Translations under genes and position numbers: made by a program
Shown here: one piece after another, positions 17,524-25,338 of the stretch
How the letters are laid out: the number at the start of each line of letters is the position of its first letter
Numbering within the stretch: position 1 is the first letter of the stretch
Notes under the pieces: model-generated
Database searches by the model: none
What the model saw: the letters and a program-made list of their open reading frames with translations, nothing else
What the model was told of the DNA's origin: nothing
Origin: Rheinheimera sp. 1928-s
GTDB lineage: Bacteria > Pseudomonadota > Gammaproteobacteria > Enterobacterales > Alteromonadaceae
Direction: 5' to 3'
DNA length: 34,458 nt
NCBI RefSeq assembly: GCF_029269265.1
Contig: NZ_JARIXP010000005.1
Location: 538,234 to 572,691 of the forward strand

Positions 17524-18804
17524 TTAATGGATAACTTTACCTTTATGGATCACTGCAAAAATCTTTTGGCTATTGCGAATATCTTCAATGGGTGAACTGT
17601 CCAGAATCACTACACTAGCTTGCGCACCAGCTTGTAAGCCTGCTGGTTTGCCCAAAAAAAGCCTTGCATCACTGGTCGCACTGGCCAACGCTTGCCAGTT
17701 GTTTAGTCCTGAGGCAACAAACTTTTCCATCTCCCGATGCACAGTAAAACCTTGTAAAGTGCCATAGTTGCCTGCGTCAGTGCCGCTCAGTAACAACACA
17801 TCAGCCGCCACCAGATGTTTCATCGACAAGTAGTATTTTTCAGTTCTTTGTTTGGCTTGTTGCTTTTTTTCGGGCGTCATATCACCAGCTGCTTTTTGAT
17901 AACCCTGAATAATACGGGGGGCCGCTAATTGTTTGGCAAGAGCAGATTGCAGCACATCGGAGAACATAAACTCATATTCATCGGTATCACAGGCGAGAGT
18001 TGGAATAACAACCACTTGATTGACAGCCAACCTTTGCGCTAATTCAGCAGTGATTGCTGCATCATCCGGCAAGTGAGTGATAGCATCAGCACCAGCAGCT
18101 ATAGCACTGTCGATATCAGCCAAAGTATGAATATGCACTATGGTTTTTATACCCCGCTTTTTCGCTTCATTCACTGAGGCTTTAAGTAATGCAGGTGGAA
18201 GCGATGGTAAGCTGCCGCCTATAGTACTGACCAGCTTAATCACATCGGCTTGTTTAGCTGCTAGCTCAGCAATATGCTGCTTAGCTTCATCTTCGCTGGC
18301 GATGGTCCGGGTTTTACCAAATTGCGAGCAGTGCCCTCCTGGCGCGGTTAAACAAGACAAGCTGGTATAAATATCAGCACCAGCTATTAAGCCCTGTTGT
18401 TGCAGCCGTCTGTGTTCAAATAGCTGCTCTTCATTGCCAAATAAATCAACAAAACCCGTCACTCCTGCATGCAACACCACTTGAGCCGTGGTGCCTGGCC
18501 CCATAATTTCACTTTGAGCATTTGGGCCACGATTGCCAAAAGCATGGGTATGCATATCGATAAGCCCTGGGATCACAAACTTGCCATTAATATCCAGCTG
18601 TTGCCCGGTAAAATTAGCCGGAATACTATCCAATCTGGCAATAATGCCGGTTTCATCCAGCAGCAGATGTTGTTTGGTGATGCTCTGATCACTGGGATCC
18701 AATAAAGTACCATTGGTCAGAAGTAGCTGCCCGGCAAAGACGGGTAATGCTGAAACACAATAAATACTGAGGAAAAGTGTGAGTTTTATCAGGCTGTTCT
18801 TCAT
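17524..18804 (-). CDS. Secreted amidohydrolase-family metal-dependent hydrolase, 426 aa
   Basis: A signal peptide (residues 1-24, ending PVFAG) directs it to the periplasm. The TIM-barrel amidohydrolase shows the metal-binding H-x-H in GLIDMHTHAFG (His85, His87), a candidate carboxylated Lys in DVIKLVSTIGG, histidines in IVHIHTLADID and DAITHLPDD, and the catalytic Asp in SGTDAGN. The small beta domain is split between N- and C-termini, as usual. Substrates in this subgroup are often dipeptides, imidazolones or lactones; none can be chosen here. Its ATG overlaps the stop of an upstream 25-codon leader ORF (ATGA), with GGAGG 6 nt upstream. The leader occurs in two tandem copies. Confidence 0.9.
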   Translation of the reverse strand: MKNSLIKLTLFLSIYCVSALPVFAGQLLLTNGTLLDPSDQSITKQHLLLDETGIIARLDSIPANFTGQQLDINGKFVIPGLIDMHTHAFGNRGPNAQSEIMGPGTTAQVVLHAGVTGFVDLFGNEEQLFEHRRLQQQGLIAGADIYTSLSCLTAPGGHCSQFGKTRTIASEDEAKQHIAELAAKQADVIKLVSTIGGSLPSLPPALLKASVNEAKKRGIKTIVHIHTLADIDSAIAAGADAITHLPDDAAITAELAQRLAVNQVVVIPTLACDTDEYEFMFSDVLQSALAKQLAAPRIIQGYQKAAGDMTPEKKQQAKQRTEKYYLSMKHLVAADVLLLSGTDAGNYGTLQGFTVHREMEKFVASGLNNWQALASATSDARLFLGKPAGLQAGAQASVVILDSSPIEDIRNSQKIFAVIHKGKVIH

Positions 18805-18878
18805 ACGGCACCTCCATGTGCCGTACCCTGACGGGCAGCCTGCGGCCGTGGAAATTGTCTATCCTGCCAATTTTTCAT
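18801..18878 (-). CDS. 25-codon leader ORF, copy 2, coupled to the amidohydrolase
   Basis: The frame starts MKNWQDRQFPRPQ and ends AHGGAV. Its TGA overlaps the amidohydrolase ATG by 4 nt (ATGA), and its own ATG overlaps the stop of leader copy 1 in the same way. GGAGG lies 6 nt before its start. The Shine-Dalgarno of the next gene is inside its last codons, in the loop of a GGCAC/GTGCC hairpin, so translating the leader could open that hairpin. It may instead be a non-coding dispersed repeat read in a chance frame. Confidence 0.4.
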   Translation of the reverse strand: MKNWQDRQFPRPQAARQGTAHGGAV

Positions 18879-18948
18879 ACGGCACCTCCATGTGCCTTAC
18901 CCTGACGGGCAGCCTGCGGCTGTGGAAATTGTCTATCCTGCCAATTTT
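18801..18948. repeat. 74-bp tandem direct repeat, two copies
   Basis: Copies at 18801-18874 and 18875-18948 differ at only two positions (G/T and C/T). Each contains the hairpin CGGCAC-CTCCAT-GTGCCG (5 bp instead of 6 in the second copy) and a GC-rich stretch that can also pair. The period equals 78 minus 4, so the overlap between successive reading frames is kept exactly. Confidence 0.95.
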
Positions 18949-18952
18949 TCAT
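18875..18952 (-). CDS. 25-codon leader ORF, copy 1
   Basis: Same length and frame as copy 2, with two residue changes (Arg to Gln, Thr to Lys). AAGGGA lies upstream of the ATG. Its TGA overlaps the ATG of copy 2 (ATGA). It would be the first cistron of a coupled chain: leader 1, leader 2, amidohydrolase. Whether it is translated is unknown. Confidence 0.4.
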   Translation of the reverse strand: MKNWQDRQFPQPQAARQGKAHGGAV

Positions 18953-19173
18953 TCTTAATCCCTTAGTTCAAACGGCTTTTTGTGGAAAAAATATTACTCA
19001 GAGGCCCACACAAATGAGCCACCAAACTTTGTTTACACCACTTAGTCGTAGCAAAAAGGGAAAAGGTTTGAATGTGTTTCAAATACTTATAAAAAATTGT
19101 CTGCCAAAGGTGTCTCTGTTTTTATCCTTAACACTTGGGCCCCAACGTTAGTTTGGTTGCATTTGTCAGTCGG

Positions 19174-19611
19174 CTACAACTGAATCACAGCTAACATATC
19201 CTCGCCCTCTTCATCCATACCTACCTCAACAAAACCAAAGCTGGCATAAAAATCCCTGGCTACCGGATTTTTGGGGTTATAACAAATTTCAATTTGCTGC
19301 AGGCCCGGACTTTGTTTTATCTGCTCCACTGCAAGATTTAATGCAATCCGGCCTATGCCTTGTTGTTGATGGTGTTGATCCACCATAAAGCGCCAAATTG
19401 ATACTTTTTCGCTGGACTCTTTCACCCACATTAAAAAACCAACAGGCCTCTCATGCACACAGATGGCTCGGGTTTCATAACCCTCGTTAAACATAGCTTC
19501 CACCAGTGACCACATATTGCTGGCCACATAGTCCTGTTGATCCTCTGTTACATCCAGATCACACACAGCTTCATAATTTTCTTTAGTAACTTGCTCTAGC
19601 AATACCTGCAC
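19174..19611 (-). CDS. GNAT-family N-acetyltransferase, 145 aa (GTG start)
   Basis: A compact GNAT domain. Motif A reads FMVDQHHQQQGIGRIALNLA, with the acetyl-CoA loop Q-Q-G-I-G-R at about residues 92-97. The C-terminal motif NPKNPVARDFYASFGFVEVG is typical of small-molecule acetyltransferases. The GTG start has AAGGAC upstream. The substrate is unknown. No neighbour is close enough to suggest an operon. Confidence 0.87.
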   Translation of the reverse strand: MQVLLEQVTKENYEAVCDLDVTEDQQDYVASNMWSLVEAMFNEGYETRAICVHERPVGFLMWVKESSEKVSIWRFMVDQHHQQQGIGRIALNLAVEQIKQSPGLQQIEICYNPKNPVARDFYASFGFVEVGMDEEGEDMLAVIQL

Positions 19612-20031
19612 GGTTTGTCCTTAAACGTAGGGAAAAGGTCACGGCGCATCAGCGCCAGAGTGTTTAGCCTGCACTCGGGTAGTATTTCTTTGGAGTAACA
19701 ACTGTAAAACCTGTAGTGTTTGGGTAAATAGACAAAAAAGCCAGGTGCTCATCATCTTCCGATACTTGATGGCAAGGAGACTGACCCGCAACTATCTCAC
19801 AAAAAAATACAACTCACATCTATCCTTGTCACACATCATCCTGATGGATCAGCCTGCCAGGTGTTGTTACCCAAAACACTAAGACGGCTTTTATTTTTTG
19901 TAAGAGAACCCTGCTCCTGTTCAGCTTAACTTTGCAATTGCAGACGTTGACTGACCAGCCATCGATAGCGGACTATTTCCCCACTACAGTTGGCTGGTGG
20001 AGCTCATTTAACAAACAACAGGACAGAGTGT
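19612..20031. other. 420-nt gene-free stretch
   Basis: No gene was found on either strand. It contains a small GGCGC-ATCA-GCGCC hairpin near 19643 and a longer imperfect hairpin at 19954-19998. A string at about 19780-19794 (CTGACCCGCAACTAT) resembles one conserved block of cobalamin riboswitches, but the other blocks are absent. Confidence 0.5.
19954..19998 (-). repeat. Imperfect hairpin downstream of a GNAT gene
   Basis: ACCAGCCA (19954-19961) pairs with TGGCTGGT (19991-19998), and a second inner helix (TAG.GG / CC.CTA) can form. It lies about 35 nt after the stop of the gene at 20032-20526. No U-run follows, so it may be an RNA 3'-end structure rather than a classical terminator. Confidence 0.45.
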
Positions 20032-20526
20032 TCAGGTATTTTGTATAACAAACTCATGAAACTCGTCATTTTCCGGTGGGCTTAATTCATCCACTGATTT
20101 AATTGGGAGTTTTGCAAACAAATGTTGCCAGAAACTATAAGCGGCGCGATCTTCGTTATAGACAGCCACATGCCACTCATTGCCAGAATTTAATAACAAC
20201 TTATCAATCGCAAAAGTAGCGATCCCGAGGTTGCGATATTTTGGTAACACAAAAATATCTGAAAGCTCAGGCATTTCTCTGCCCGCTATTTCTGTAGATT
20301 CAACGGTAACAAAGCCCGCAACAGCATTGTCAACGCAAATTAACCAGGCTTCGCAGTCCTCGATACCTTGAACAACATCGGCCAGATAGTCATCGTCAAT
20401 ATCAAATAGTCCCTTTTCACTGACACTATCGCCATTGAACGTACTTTGATGATATGCATAAAATTGCCACAGACTGGACAATAACCCGACTTCATTTTCT
20501 TTGAATTTTCTTACTTCAATTTTCAT
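20032..20526 (-). CDS. GNAT-family N-acetyltransferase, 164 aa
   Basis: GNAT fold with motif A at DIFVLPKYRNLGIATFAIDK, where R-N-L-G-I-A is the acetyl-CoA pyrophosphate loop (about residues 98-103). The C-terminal AVYNEDRAAYSFWQHLFAKL matches the alpha4 region of the family. AGGATG precedes the ATG. The substrate is not predictable. Confidence 0.85.
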   Translation of the reverse strand: MKIEVRKFKENEVGLLSSLWQFYAYHQSTFNGDSVSEKGLFDIDDDYLADVVQGIEDCEAWLICVDNAVAGFVTVESTEIAGREMPELSDIFVLPKYRNLGIATFAIDKLLLNSGNEWHVAVYNEDRAAYSFWQHLFAKLPIKSVDELSPPENDEFHEFVIQNT

Positions 20527-20684
20527 ACAAACATCCTATCTGATGAAATATCTGAGATGGCGATAACCAGCTCGCCTTTGTGATTCTCTTGATTGGACGT
20601 GAAAAATAATTTATTTATCAAAGACTTTCAATAGCGAATACTAGAATCTTTGGAGTTCGTTACAGAGCCTTCCTCAGCATCATG

Positions 20685-21083
20685 CTACTTAGCTGCACCC
20701 TTACTTTTTACCGCTATTAAAAATATCAGGGTACAAAGCACAACCATCAGATCCATGCCGATAGCCAAGCCTGCTTTCAGTAAAAAACTCTGGCCGTACA
20801 TAAAGAGCAGCGCCACAAAAATCAGTTTGCTGAGGGCCGCTATAGTTGCAGTAAAAACTCTGTACTTTTTATTGAATGCACCATAGATCAGCATCAGCCC
20901 CATAAGGCCAACCAAAGCAGACCAGCTACGGATAATCAATGATTCAAGTTCGCCATTAAATGAGCTACCGAACATGGACTGCAGCGCAGCCTGAGGTGCA
21001 AAAAGACCATAAAGCATAGTGGAGGTCAGCACACCGGACAGCACCATCAGCCATTTAAAATTCCGTAGAATAAAATTCATCAT
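20685..21083 (-). CDS. Four-pass inner-membrane protein, 132 aa
   Basis: Four hydrophobic segments (about residues 10-28, 46-66, 73-92 and 103-125) with short loops. The layout resembles DoxX-like or DUF4345-like small membrane proteins, but no signature motif fixes the family. Two adjacent ATGs are possible (21083 and 21080); GGAAGGG is better spaced for the second, so the protein may start MNF. The function is unknown. Confidence 0.65.
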   Translation of the reverse strand: MMNFILRNFKWLMVLSGVLTSTMLYGLFAPQAALQSMFGSSFNGELESLIIRSWSALVGLMGLMLIYGAFNKKYRVFTATIAALSKLIFVALLFMYGQSFLLKAGLAIGMDLMVVLCTLIFLIAVKSKGAAK

Positions 21084-21404
21084 TCCCTTCCATGCTTTTC
21101 GTTAGGGTTGCGGTTTACTCTATCGCCTGCACAGCCTGAATGGCAAATATAGCATTTCAGAGTTCACTTTATGAAGCACACCCTAATTGCCTGAAGAATA
21201 AATGGTAAAAGCTAACTTTAGCGACACTAAGGTGAGTGATTTAAGAAAAACGTATTGAAATCCAAGTACACAGGCATAAGCTTTCTATCAGTCAAAAGCA
21301 TAAAAGAAAGCAGAAAAATATCCAATTTGCAGGCCTGCTGTCTTTGAAAACCTATGGTTAGGCGAGAGCGATGATCAATAGCGCAACTGCACTTCAAAGC
21401 AAAA
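21084..21404. other. 321-nt gene-free stretch
   Basis: It separates the membrane protein gene (minus) from the VOC pseudogene (plus). No gene or clear promoter was identified. A GTTAGGC heptamer at 21357-21363 matches the attC right-core consensus, but this 7-mer is common by chance and no matching left core was found. Confidence 0.45.
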
Positions 21405-21858
21405 ATCAGAAGTAAGCTGACAAGGTTACTGTTCGCTTCTGCTGTAATCTGTATCTCTGCTTGTTCAATGACTCAGGACGAAAACGTGACAGAAAAAACG
21501 AATCCAGCGATGTATTTTGAGATCCCCGTAACAGATATGAGAGGCATTCTACGAAAGGGGATTTGGTTTTGATTTTCAAATTGCAAAGATCCACGGCAAT
21601 CAAATGGCGTATTTGCCTTTCAACATCGATGGCTCAGGGATCTGTGGCTCATTAGCGCTGGGTGAAATCTATATGCCCTCACAGCAAGGCACATTGATTT
21701 ACTTGCATTCCAACAACATAGACGAGACGTTGCGACGCGCGGAGTTAACTGGCGCCAACATTCTTTTTCCTAAAACGAAAGCGAGCGACTACTCATTCGT
21801 TGCTGAAATTGAAGATAGCGAAGGTAATCGCATTGGCATCATTGAGTCTTTACCATAA
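21405..21858 (+). pseudogene. Frameshifted VOC (glyoxalase-like) family lipoprotein gene
   Basis: From about 21405 the frame reads a lipoprotein signal (LLFASAVICISAC, then Ser), a short linker, and the VOC start NPAMYFEIPVTDM. It then breaks: reading continues GILRKGIWF and stops at 21567-21569. In the +1 frame the family sequence resumes as FYERGFGFDFQIAKIHGN and runs to the stop at 21858 through GIIESLP. A few bases are missing between the M of TDM and FYE. No start codon is present in frame; an ATC stands where one would be expected. An 84-codon remnant from ATG 21604 could be translated but lacks the first beta-alpha-beta unit. Confidence 0.85.
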
Positions 21859-21869
21859 ATGTTGAACTC

Positions 21870-21906
21870 AAAGCCCTGGTTACAGCGGTTTGCCTAAAGG
21901 GCTTTT
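21870..21906 (+). terminator. Terminator after the VOC pseudogene
   Basis: AAAGCCCT (21870-21877) pairs with AGGGCTTT (21898-21905) around a 20-nt loop and is followed by the end of a TTTT run. It lies between two convergent genes and could work weakly in the other direction too. Confidence 0.65.
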
Positions 21907-21934
21907 ATCTCCCGCTGAATTCTGCATCTTGAAG

Positions 21935-22462
21935 TTACTTGGGTATACACAGCCACTCTTGCCTTTCAAGTCTGTAGTATTTGACAGCACGTTCAGCAAC
22001 AACGTCATCCCTTACATACTTAAAGCCACTTTTGGTGATCACTTTGCCTGAGGCCGGGTTTTCACTAAGATGCCTTGCATCAATACAGGACAAAGCGTAG
22101 TGGTTAAAACCGAACTCAAGGATCCGCATAGAAGCTTCAGTGCAATAACCTTGTCCCCAATAAGGCAGGCCTATCCAATACCCCAGATTCCCTGTCTGCC
22201 CTGAAATTTGCGTAATACTGACAGCGCCTATAAGTTCGCCGGTTTCCCGGATCACAATAGCAAACACGACCGCAGTTCTGTTTTTACACCAGACGTCATG
22301 CAAGCCAATCCATTCCTCTGCCATACCATCCAGATAAGGATGAGGTATGTTTTCTGTCATATCGGCAATTATTTTTTCACCGGCCAGCAGTTGAACTCTT
22401 TGCGCATCTTCTGCTTTAAAAGGTCGGAGAATTAATCTCTCTGTCTTTAATGTCGGTATCAT
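21935..22462 (-). CDS. RimJ/RimL-type GNAT N-acetyltransferase, 175 aa
   Basis: Begins TLKTERLILRPFKAEDAQRV, the standard opening of the RimJ/RimL subgroup, which acetylates protein N-termini or small amines. Motif A is YWIGLPYWGQGYCTEASMRI with the W-G-Q-G-Y loop. The C-terminal part has SENPASGKVITKSGFKYV, again typical. GAGGACAAC precedes the ATG. It converges on the VOC pseudogene. Confidence 0.9.
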   Translation of the reverse strand: MIPTLKTERLILRPFKAEDAQRVQLLAGEKIIADMTENIPHPYLDGMAEEWIGLHDVWCKNRTAVVFAIVIRETGELIGAVSITQISGQTGNLGYWIGLPYWGQGYCTEASMRILEFGFNHYALSCIDARHLSENPASGKVITKSGFKYVRDDVVAERAVKYYRLERQEWLCIPK

Positions 22463-22537
22463 TGTTGTCCTCAGCTATATCCGTCCACTGGTTCATCTGA
22501 CGCTGGTACCTGCTGGTAATCACATGCGTTTGTCAGC

Positions 22538-23383
22538 TTAGCGTTCAACAGGCAAAACACTGTTACTTCCCCAGTCAGACCATGAGCCATCGTACAAAAT
22601 CAGCTGACTGTAACTGTAACCCGCGACAACAGCAGCCAGCAAGGTAATGCATGCGGTGATACCAGAACCACAAGAAAATACGAGCGTTGTGTTATTGCTT
22701 CCGGCCAGATTTAAGAAAATCTCAGATAACTGTTCAGGGCTTTTAAAACAATGCCCATTCAACACCTCTGGAAACGGCAAGTTTAAAGCACTAGGAATAT
22801 GACCACTGCGCACACCTGCCCTTGGTTCCGGAGCTAACCCCAAGAATCGCTCTTTCGAGCGCGCATCAATGAGAGTTAGCTGTCCACCTGCTCTTTTGTC
22901 CATGATGTAATTGGAGTCGCATATAAAATCTGACTGAAGCTTTCCATTCATCTGACCTGGTACTGGTTCATCGACAGATAAACCCGATACCACCGCCCTT
23001 TTTTCGGACAACCATTGAGGTAAACCGCCATCCAGCACAAAGCTATGTTTACAGCCCATTGCCTGAAAAACCCACCAGGCCCGTGGCGCTGAATAAACGC
23101 CCTGATTGTCATAAAAAACAACGATACTTTCAGCATTTATACCAAGCCGCTGAACCTGCCGCGTGAATTGATCTTCCACAGGGAAGGCGTGAACTTGCGT
23201 AGAGGTTAAATCACACAATGATCTTTCTAAATCAAGATGCTGGCTATTTGGTATAAAGACTGGCCTGTCATATTCAATAGCTTTTTTACCCACCACTTTG
23301 CTCATACTCACATCAATAAGCACAAGTCGCTGATTGTTTAAATTGGCTTCGAGCCAAGAAGTGGTGACAAGAGGGAATTCCAT
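22538..23383 (-). CDS. Two-domain rhodanese sulfurtransferase (SseA-like), 281 aa
   Basis: Two rhodanese domains in tandem. The N-terminal one is inactive and keeps the structural part (LVLIDVSMSKV, VVFYDNQGVYSAPRAWW). The C-terminal one carries the active-site loop FSCGSGITAC (Cys238). The C-G-S-G-(I/V)-T form is typical of 3-mercaptopyruvate sulfurtransferases rather than thiosulfate-specific rhodaneses. The likely reaction is sulfur transfer from 3-mercaptopyruvate to a thiophile such as cyanide or thioredoxin in the cytoplasm. AGGAG is 5 nt before the ATG. The length is normal for the family. Confidence 0.9.
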   Translation of the reverse strand: MEFPLVTTSWLEANLNNQRLVLIDVSMSKVVGKKAIEYDRPVFIPNSQHLDLERSLCDLTSTQVHAFPVEDQFTRQVQRLGINAESIVVFYDNQGVYSAPRAWWVFQAMGCKHSFVLDGGLPQWLSEKRAVVSGLSVDEPVPGQMNGKLQSDFICDSNYIMDKRAGGQLTLIDARSKERFLGLAPEPRAGVRSGHIPSALNLPFPEVLNGHCFKSPEQLSEIFLNLAGSNNTTLVFSCGSGITACITLLAAVVAGYSYSQLILYDGSWSDWGSNSVLPVER

Positions 23384-23601
23384 TTTTTCTCCTATCTAAA
23401 ACGACAACACAACGCAGCAGCAGAGGCATAACCAGCCCGATATTTAAGCGCGTATCCTGTATTCATTGGCAGTAAAACTACTGAGAAAAACCAGAAAGTA
23501 CAATAGTTTAGTGGCTCAGGCATGTAAAACCCGGAAATAATACAGCAACTTTGCCTGACAATGCCGCTGTATGCTTTTGCAGCAAACCAGATTGCAGACA
23601 C

Positions 23602-23633
23602 AAAAAAGCCCCTATTAGATCAGGGGCTTTTTT
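23602..23633. terminator. Bidirectional terminator downstream of pepD
   Basis: AAAAAAGCCCCT (23602-23613) and AGGGGCTTTTTT (23622-23633) form a 12-bp stem with an 8-nt loop and U-runs on either strand. It lies 21 nt after the pepD stop on the minus strand. Confidence 0.92.
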
Positions 23634-23654
23634 ACTGATGGCTTACTAGCTTAG

Positions 23655-25115
23655 TTAAGCACGTTCAGGAGTACGCTCTAGTACAGCCAGCAATAATTCC
23701 CAGTACTGACCAACTGTGGTGATGTTGACCATTTCATCCGGACCATGCGGGAAGCGGATGGTCGGGCCTATCGACACCATATCCATATCCGGATAAGGCT
23801 TTTTAAACAAACCACACTCTAAACCAGCGTGGATCACCATAATGACCGGTGCTTTGTTATAAATATCCTGATAGGTGTCGCGCACTATGGCCATCACTGG
23901 CGAATCCGGGTTCGGTTTCCAGCCAGGGTATGCACCGCTGAACTTCACTTGTGCCCCAGACAACTGCGCCAGTGAAGTTAACATGCTTTCAACCTGCTCA
24001 CGACCGCTGTCAATTAAGGAGCGGATTAAACAGAGCACCTGAATGCTGTTTGTTTTGGTGCTGATCACGCCCATATTTAATGAGGTTTCAGTCACGCCTT
24101 CTACTTCATCACTCATCCGCATCACGCCGTTAGGGCAGACATTGAGTAAGTGAACTAAAGTAGTTTGAGTTTCCGCAGTCAGTACCTGAGCCGGAGTAAC
24201 CACCTCGGCCAGACTGAGTTTTAATGCAGGTTCAACCGCAGCTAATTCAAACTGCAACAAGGCTTCAAATTGTGTCACCGCTTGTTGCAACTGGGTCAGT
24301 TTTTCCGAAGGAACAGTTAGCCTGACTGTCGCTTCACGTGGTATCGCATTACGTAACGAACCACCGCTAAAGCTGGCGATGGCCAATTCCAGTTCTGTTG
24401 CATGGTCAGCTAAAAAACGCGCCAACAGTTTATTGGCATTGCCACGGCCCAGATGAATATTCACACCTGAATGGCCACCTTTTAAGCCTGTTAGACTTAA
24501 ATCAAAAGTGGTTACACCATCAGATGCGGCTTGCCACACGACTGGTACTGTAAATTCAGCGTCCACGCCACCGGCGCAGCCCATGTAAATTTCGCCTTCT
24601 TGCTCAGAGTCGGTATTGATCAGAATTTCGGCATCCAGCATGCCAGGTTCTACACCAAAGGCACCTGTCATACCAGCTTCTTCGTCTATGGTCAGCAGCA
24701 CTTCCAAAGGACCGTGTTTAATATCGTCACTGCCTAAAATGGCCAGAGCTGAGGCCATACCTATACCATTGTCGGCGCCTAGCGTTGTGCCTCTGGCTTT
24801 TACCCAGTCACCGTCGACATATGCATCTATAGGATCTGTAGTGAAATCATGGTTTTTATCGGCGTTTTTTTGCGGCACCATATCCAGGTGCGCCTGAATA
24901 ACCACCACTTTACGATTTTCAAAACCTGGTGTTGCAGGCTTTTTAATGATCAGGTTGCCCACTTTGTCTTCAACAACAGTTAAGCCTTTGTCACGCGCCC
25001 AGTGTTGAATATGCTGGCTTAACGCCTGCTCGTGTTTCGACGGGTGCGGAATAGCACAAATTTGACCAAACCATTGCCATAAAGGCTGTGGGTATAAGGA
25101 TGATAATGCTGACAC
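23655..25115 (-). CDS. pepD: Aminoacyl-histidine dipeptidase (peptidase D, M20 family), 486 aa
   Basis: A cytosolic zinc dipeptidase that cleaves Xaa-His dipeptides such as carnosine. Metal-site motifs of M20C are all present: VVIQAHLDMVPQKN (His and catalytic Asp), TTLGADNGIGMA (bridging Asp), IDEEAGMTGAFG (catalytic Glu followed by a metal Glu), and INTDSEQEGEIYMGCAGG. The C-terminal VIHAGLECGLF carries a late His, and GPTIRFPHGPDEMVNI the last metal His. The GTG start has AGGAG upstream. The length fits E. coli PepD (485 aa). It is flanked by a strong terminator. Confidence 0.96.
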   Translation of the reverse strand: MSALSSLYPQPLWQWFGQICAIPHPSKHEQALSQHIQHWARDKGLTVVEDKVGNLIIKKPATPGFENRKVVVIQAHLDMVPQKNADKNHDFTTDPIDAYVDGDWVKARGTTLGADNGIGMASALAILGSDDIKHGPLEVLLTIDEEAGMTGAFGVEPGMLDAEILINTDSEQEGEIYMGCAGGVDAEFTVPVVWQAASDGVTTFDLSLTGLKGGHSGVNIHLGRGNANKLLARFLADHATELELAIASFSGGSLRNAIPREATVRLTVPSEKLTQLQQAVTQFEALLQFELAAVEPALKLSLAEVVTPAQVLTAETQTTLVHLLNVCPNGVMRMSDEVEGVTETSLNMGVISTKTNSIQVLCLIRSLIDSGREQVESMLTSLAQLSGAQVKFSGAYPGWKPNPDSPVMAIVRDTYQDIYNKAPVIMVIHAGLECGLFKKPYPDMDMVSIGPTIRFPHGPDEMVNITTVGQYWELLLAVLERTPERA

Positions 25116-25274
25116 AACAACTCCTGATTAAGACGCTCAGCTAAAAACGCGGGCATTTTAACATAAAGCACAGCTGGTGCAGCGCTGTAAACTTTGAGTT
25201 CCCTCTTCTGCAAAAGGGCGGCAGTGTAAAGATGTAGTGTCAGGATTTTTATCCACTTCAGATAAGCGGAAACT

Positions 25275-25304
25275 TTGACGTTTTATTTACATTGTTACTG
25301 ATAA
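25275..25304 (+). promoter_or_regulatory. Possible sigma-70 promoter of the S41 peptidase gene
   Basis: TTGACG (25275-25280) and TGATAA (25299-25304) are separated by 18 nt, about 35 nt upstream of the start codon. The -10 match is only moderate. Confidence 0.35.
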
Positions 25305-25338
25305 CTTTTACTACACCATAAGTTACAGAGAATGTTCT

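Noticed and set aside
19741-19865. Cobalamin riboswitch-like string (CTGACCCGCAACTAT) followed by AGCCTGCC
   Set aside because: Only one block matches. The order and spacing of the other conserved blocks are wrong, and no gene follows on the plus strand.
21357-21363. GTTAGGC core-like heptamer before the VOC pseudogene
   Set aside because: A GTTRRRY heptamer is expected dozens of times by chance in this window, and no partner left core or extended match was found.
23392-23601. 69-codon minus-strand frame upstream of the sulfurtransferase
   Set aside because: It is Cys/Tyr-rich with no family resemblance, and its 3' end runs into the sulfurtransferase ribosome-binding region. It is probably a chance frame.
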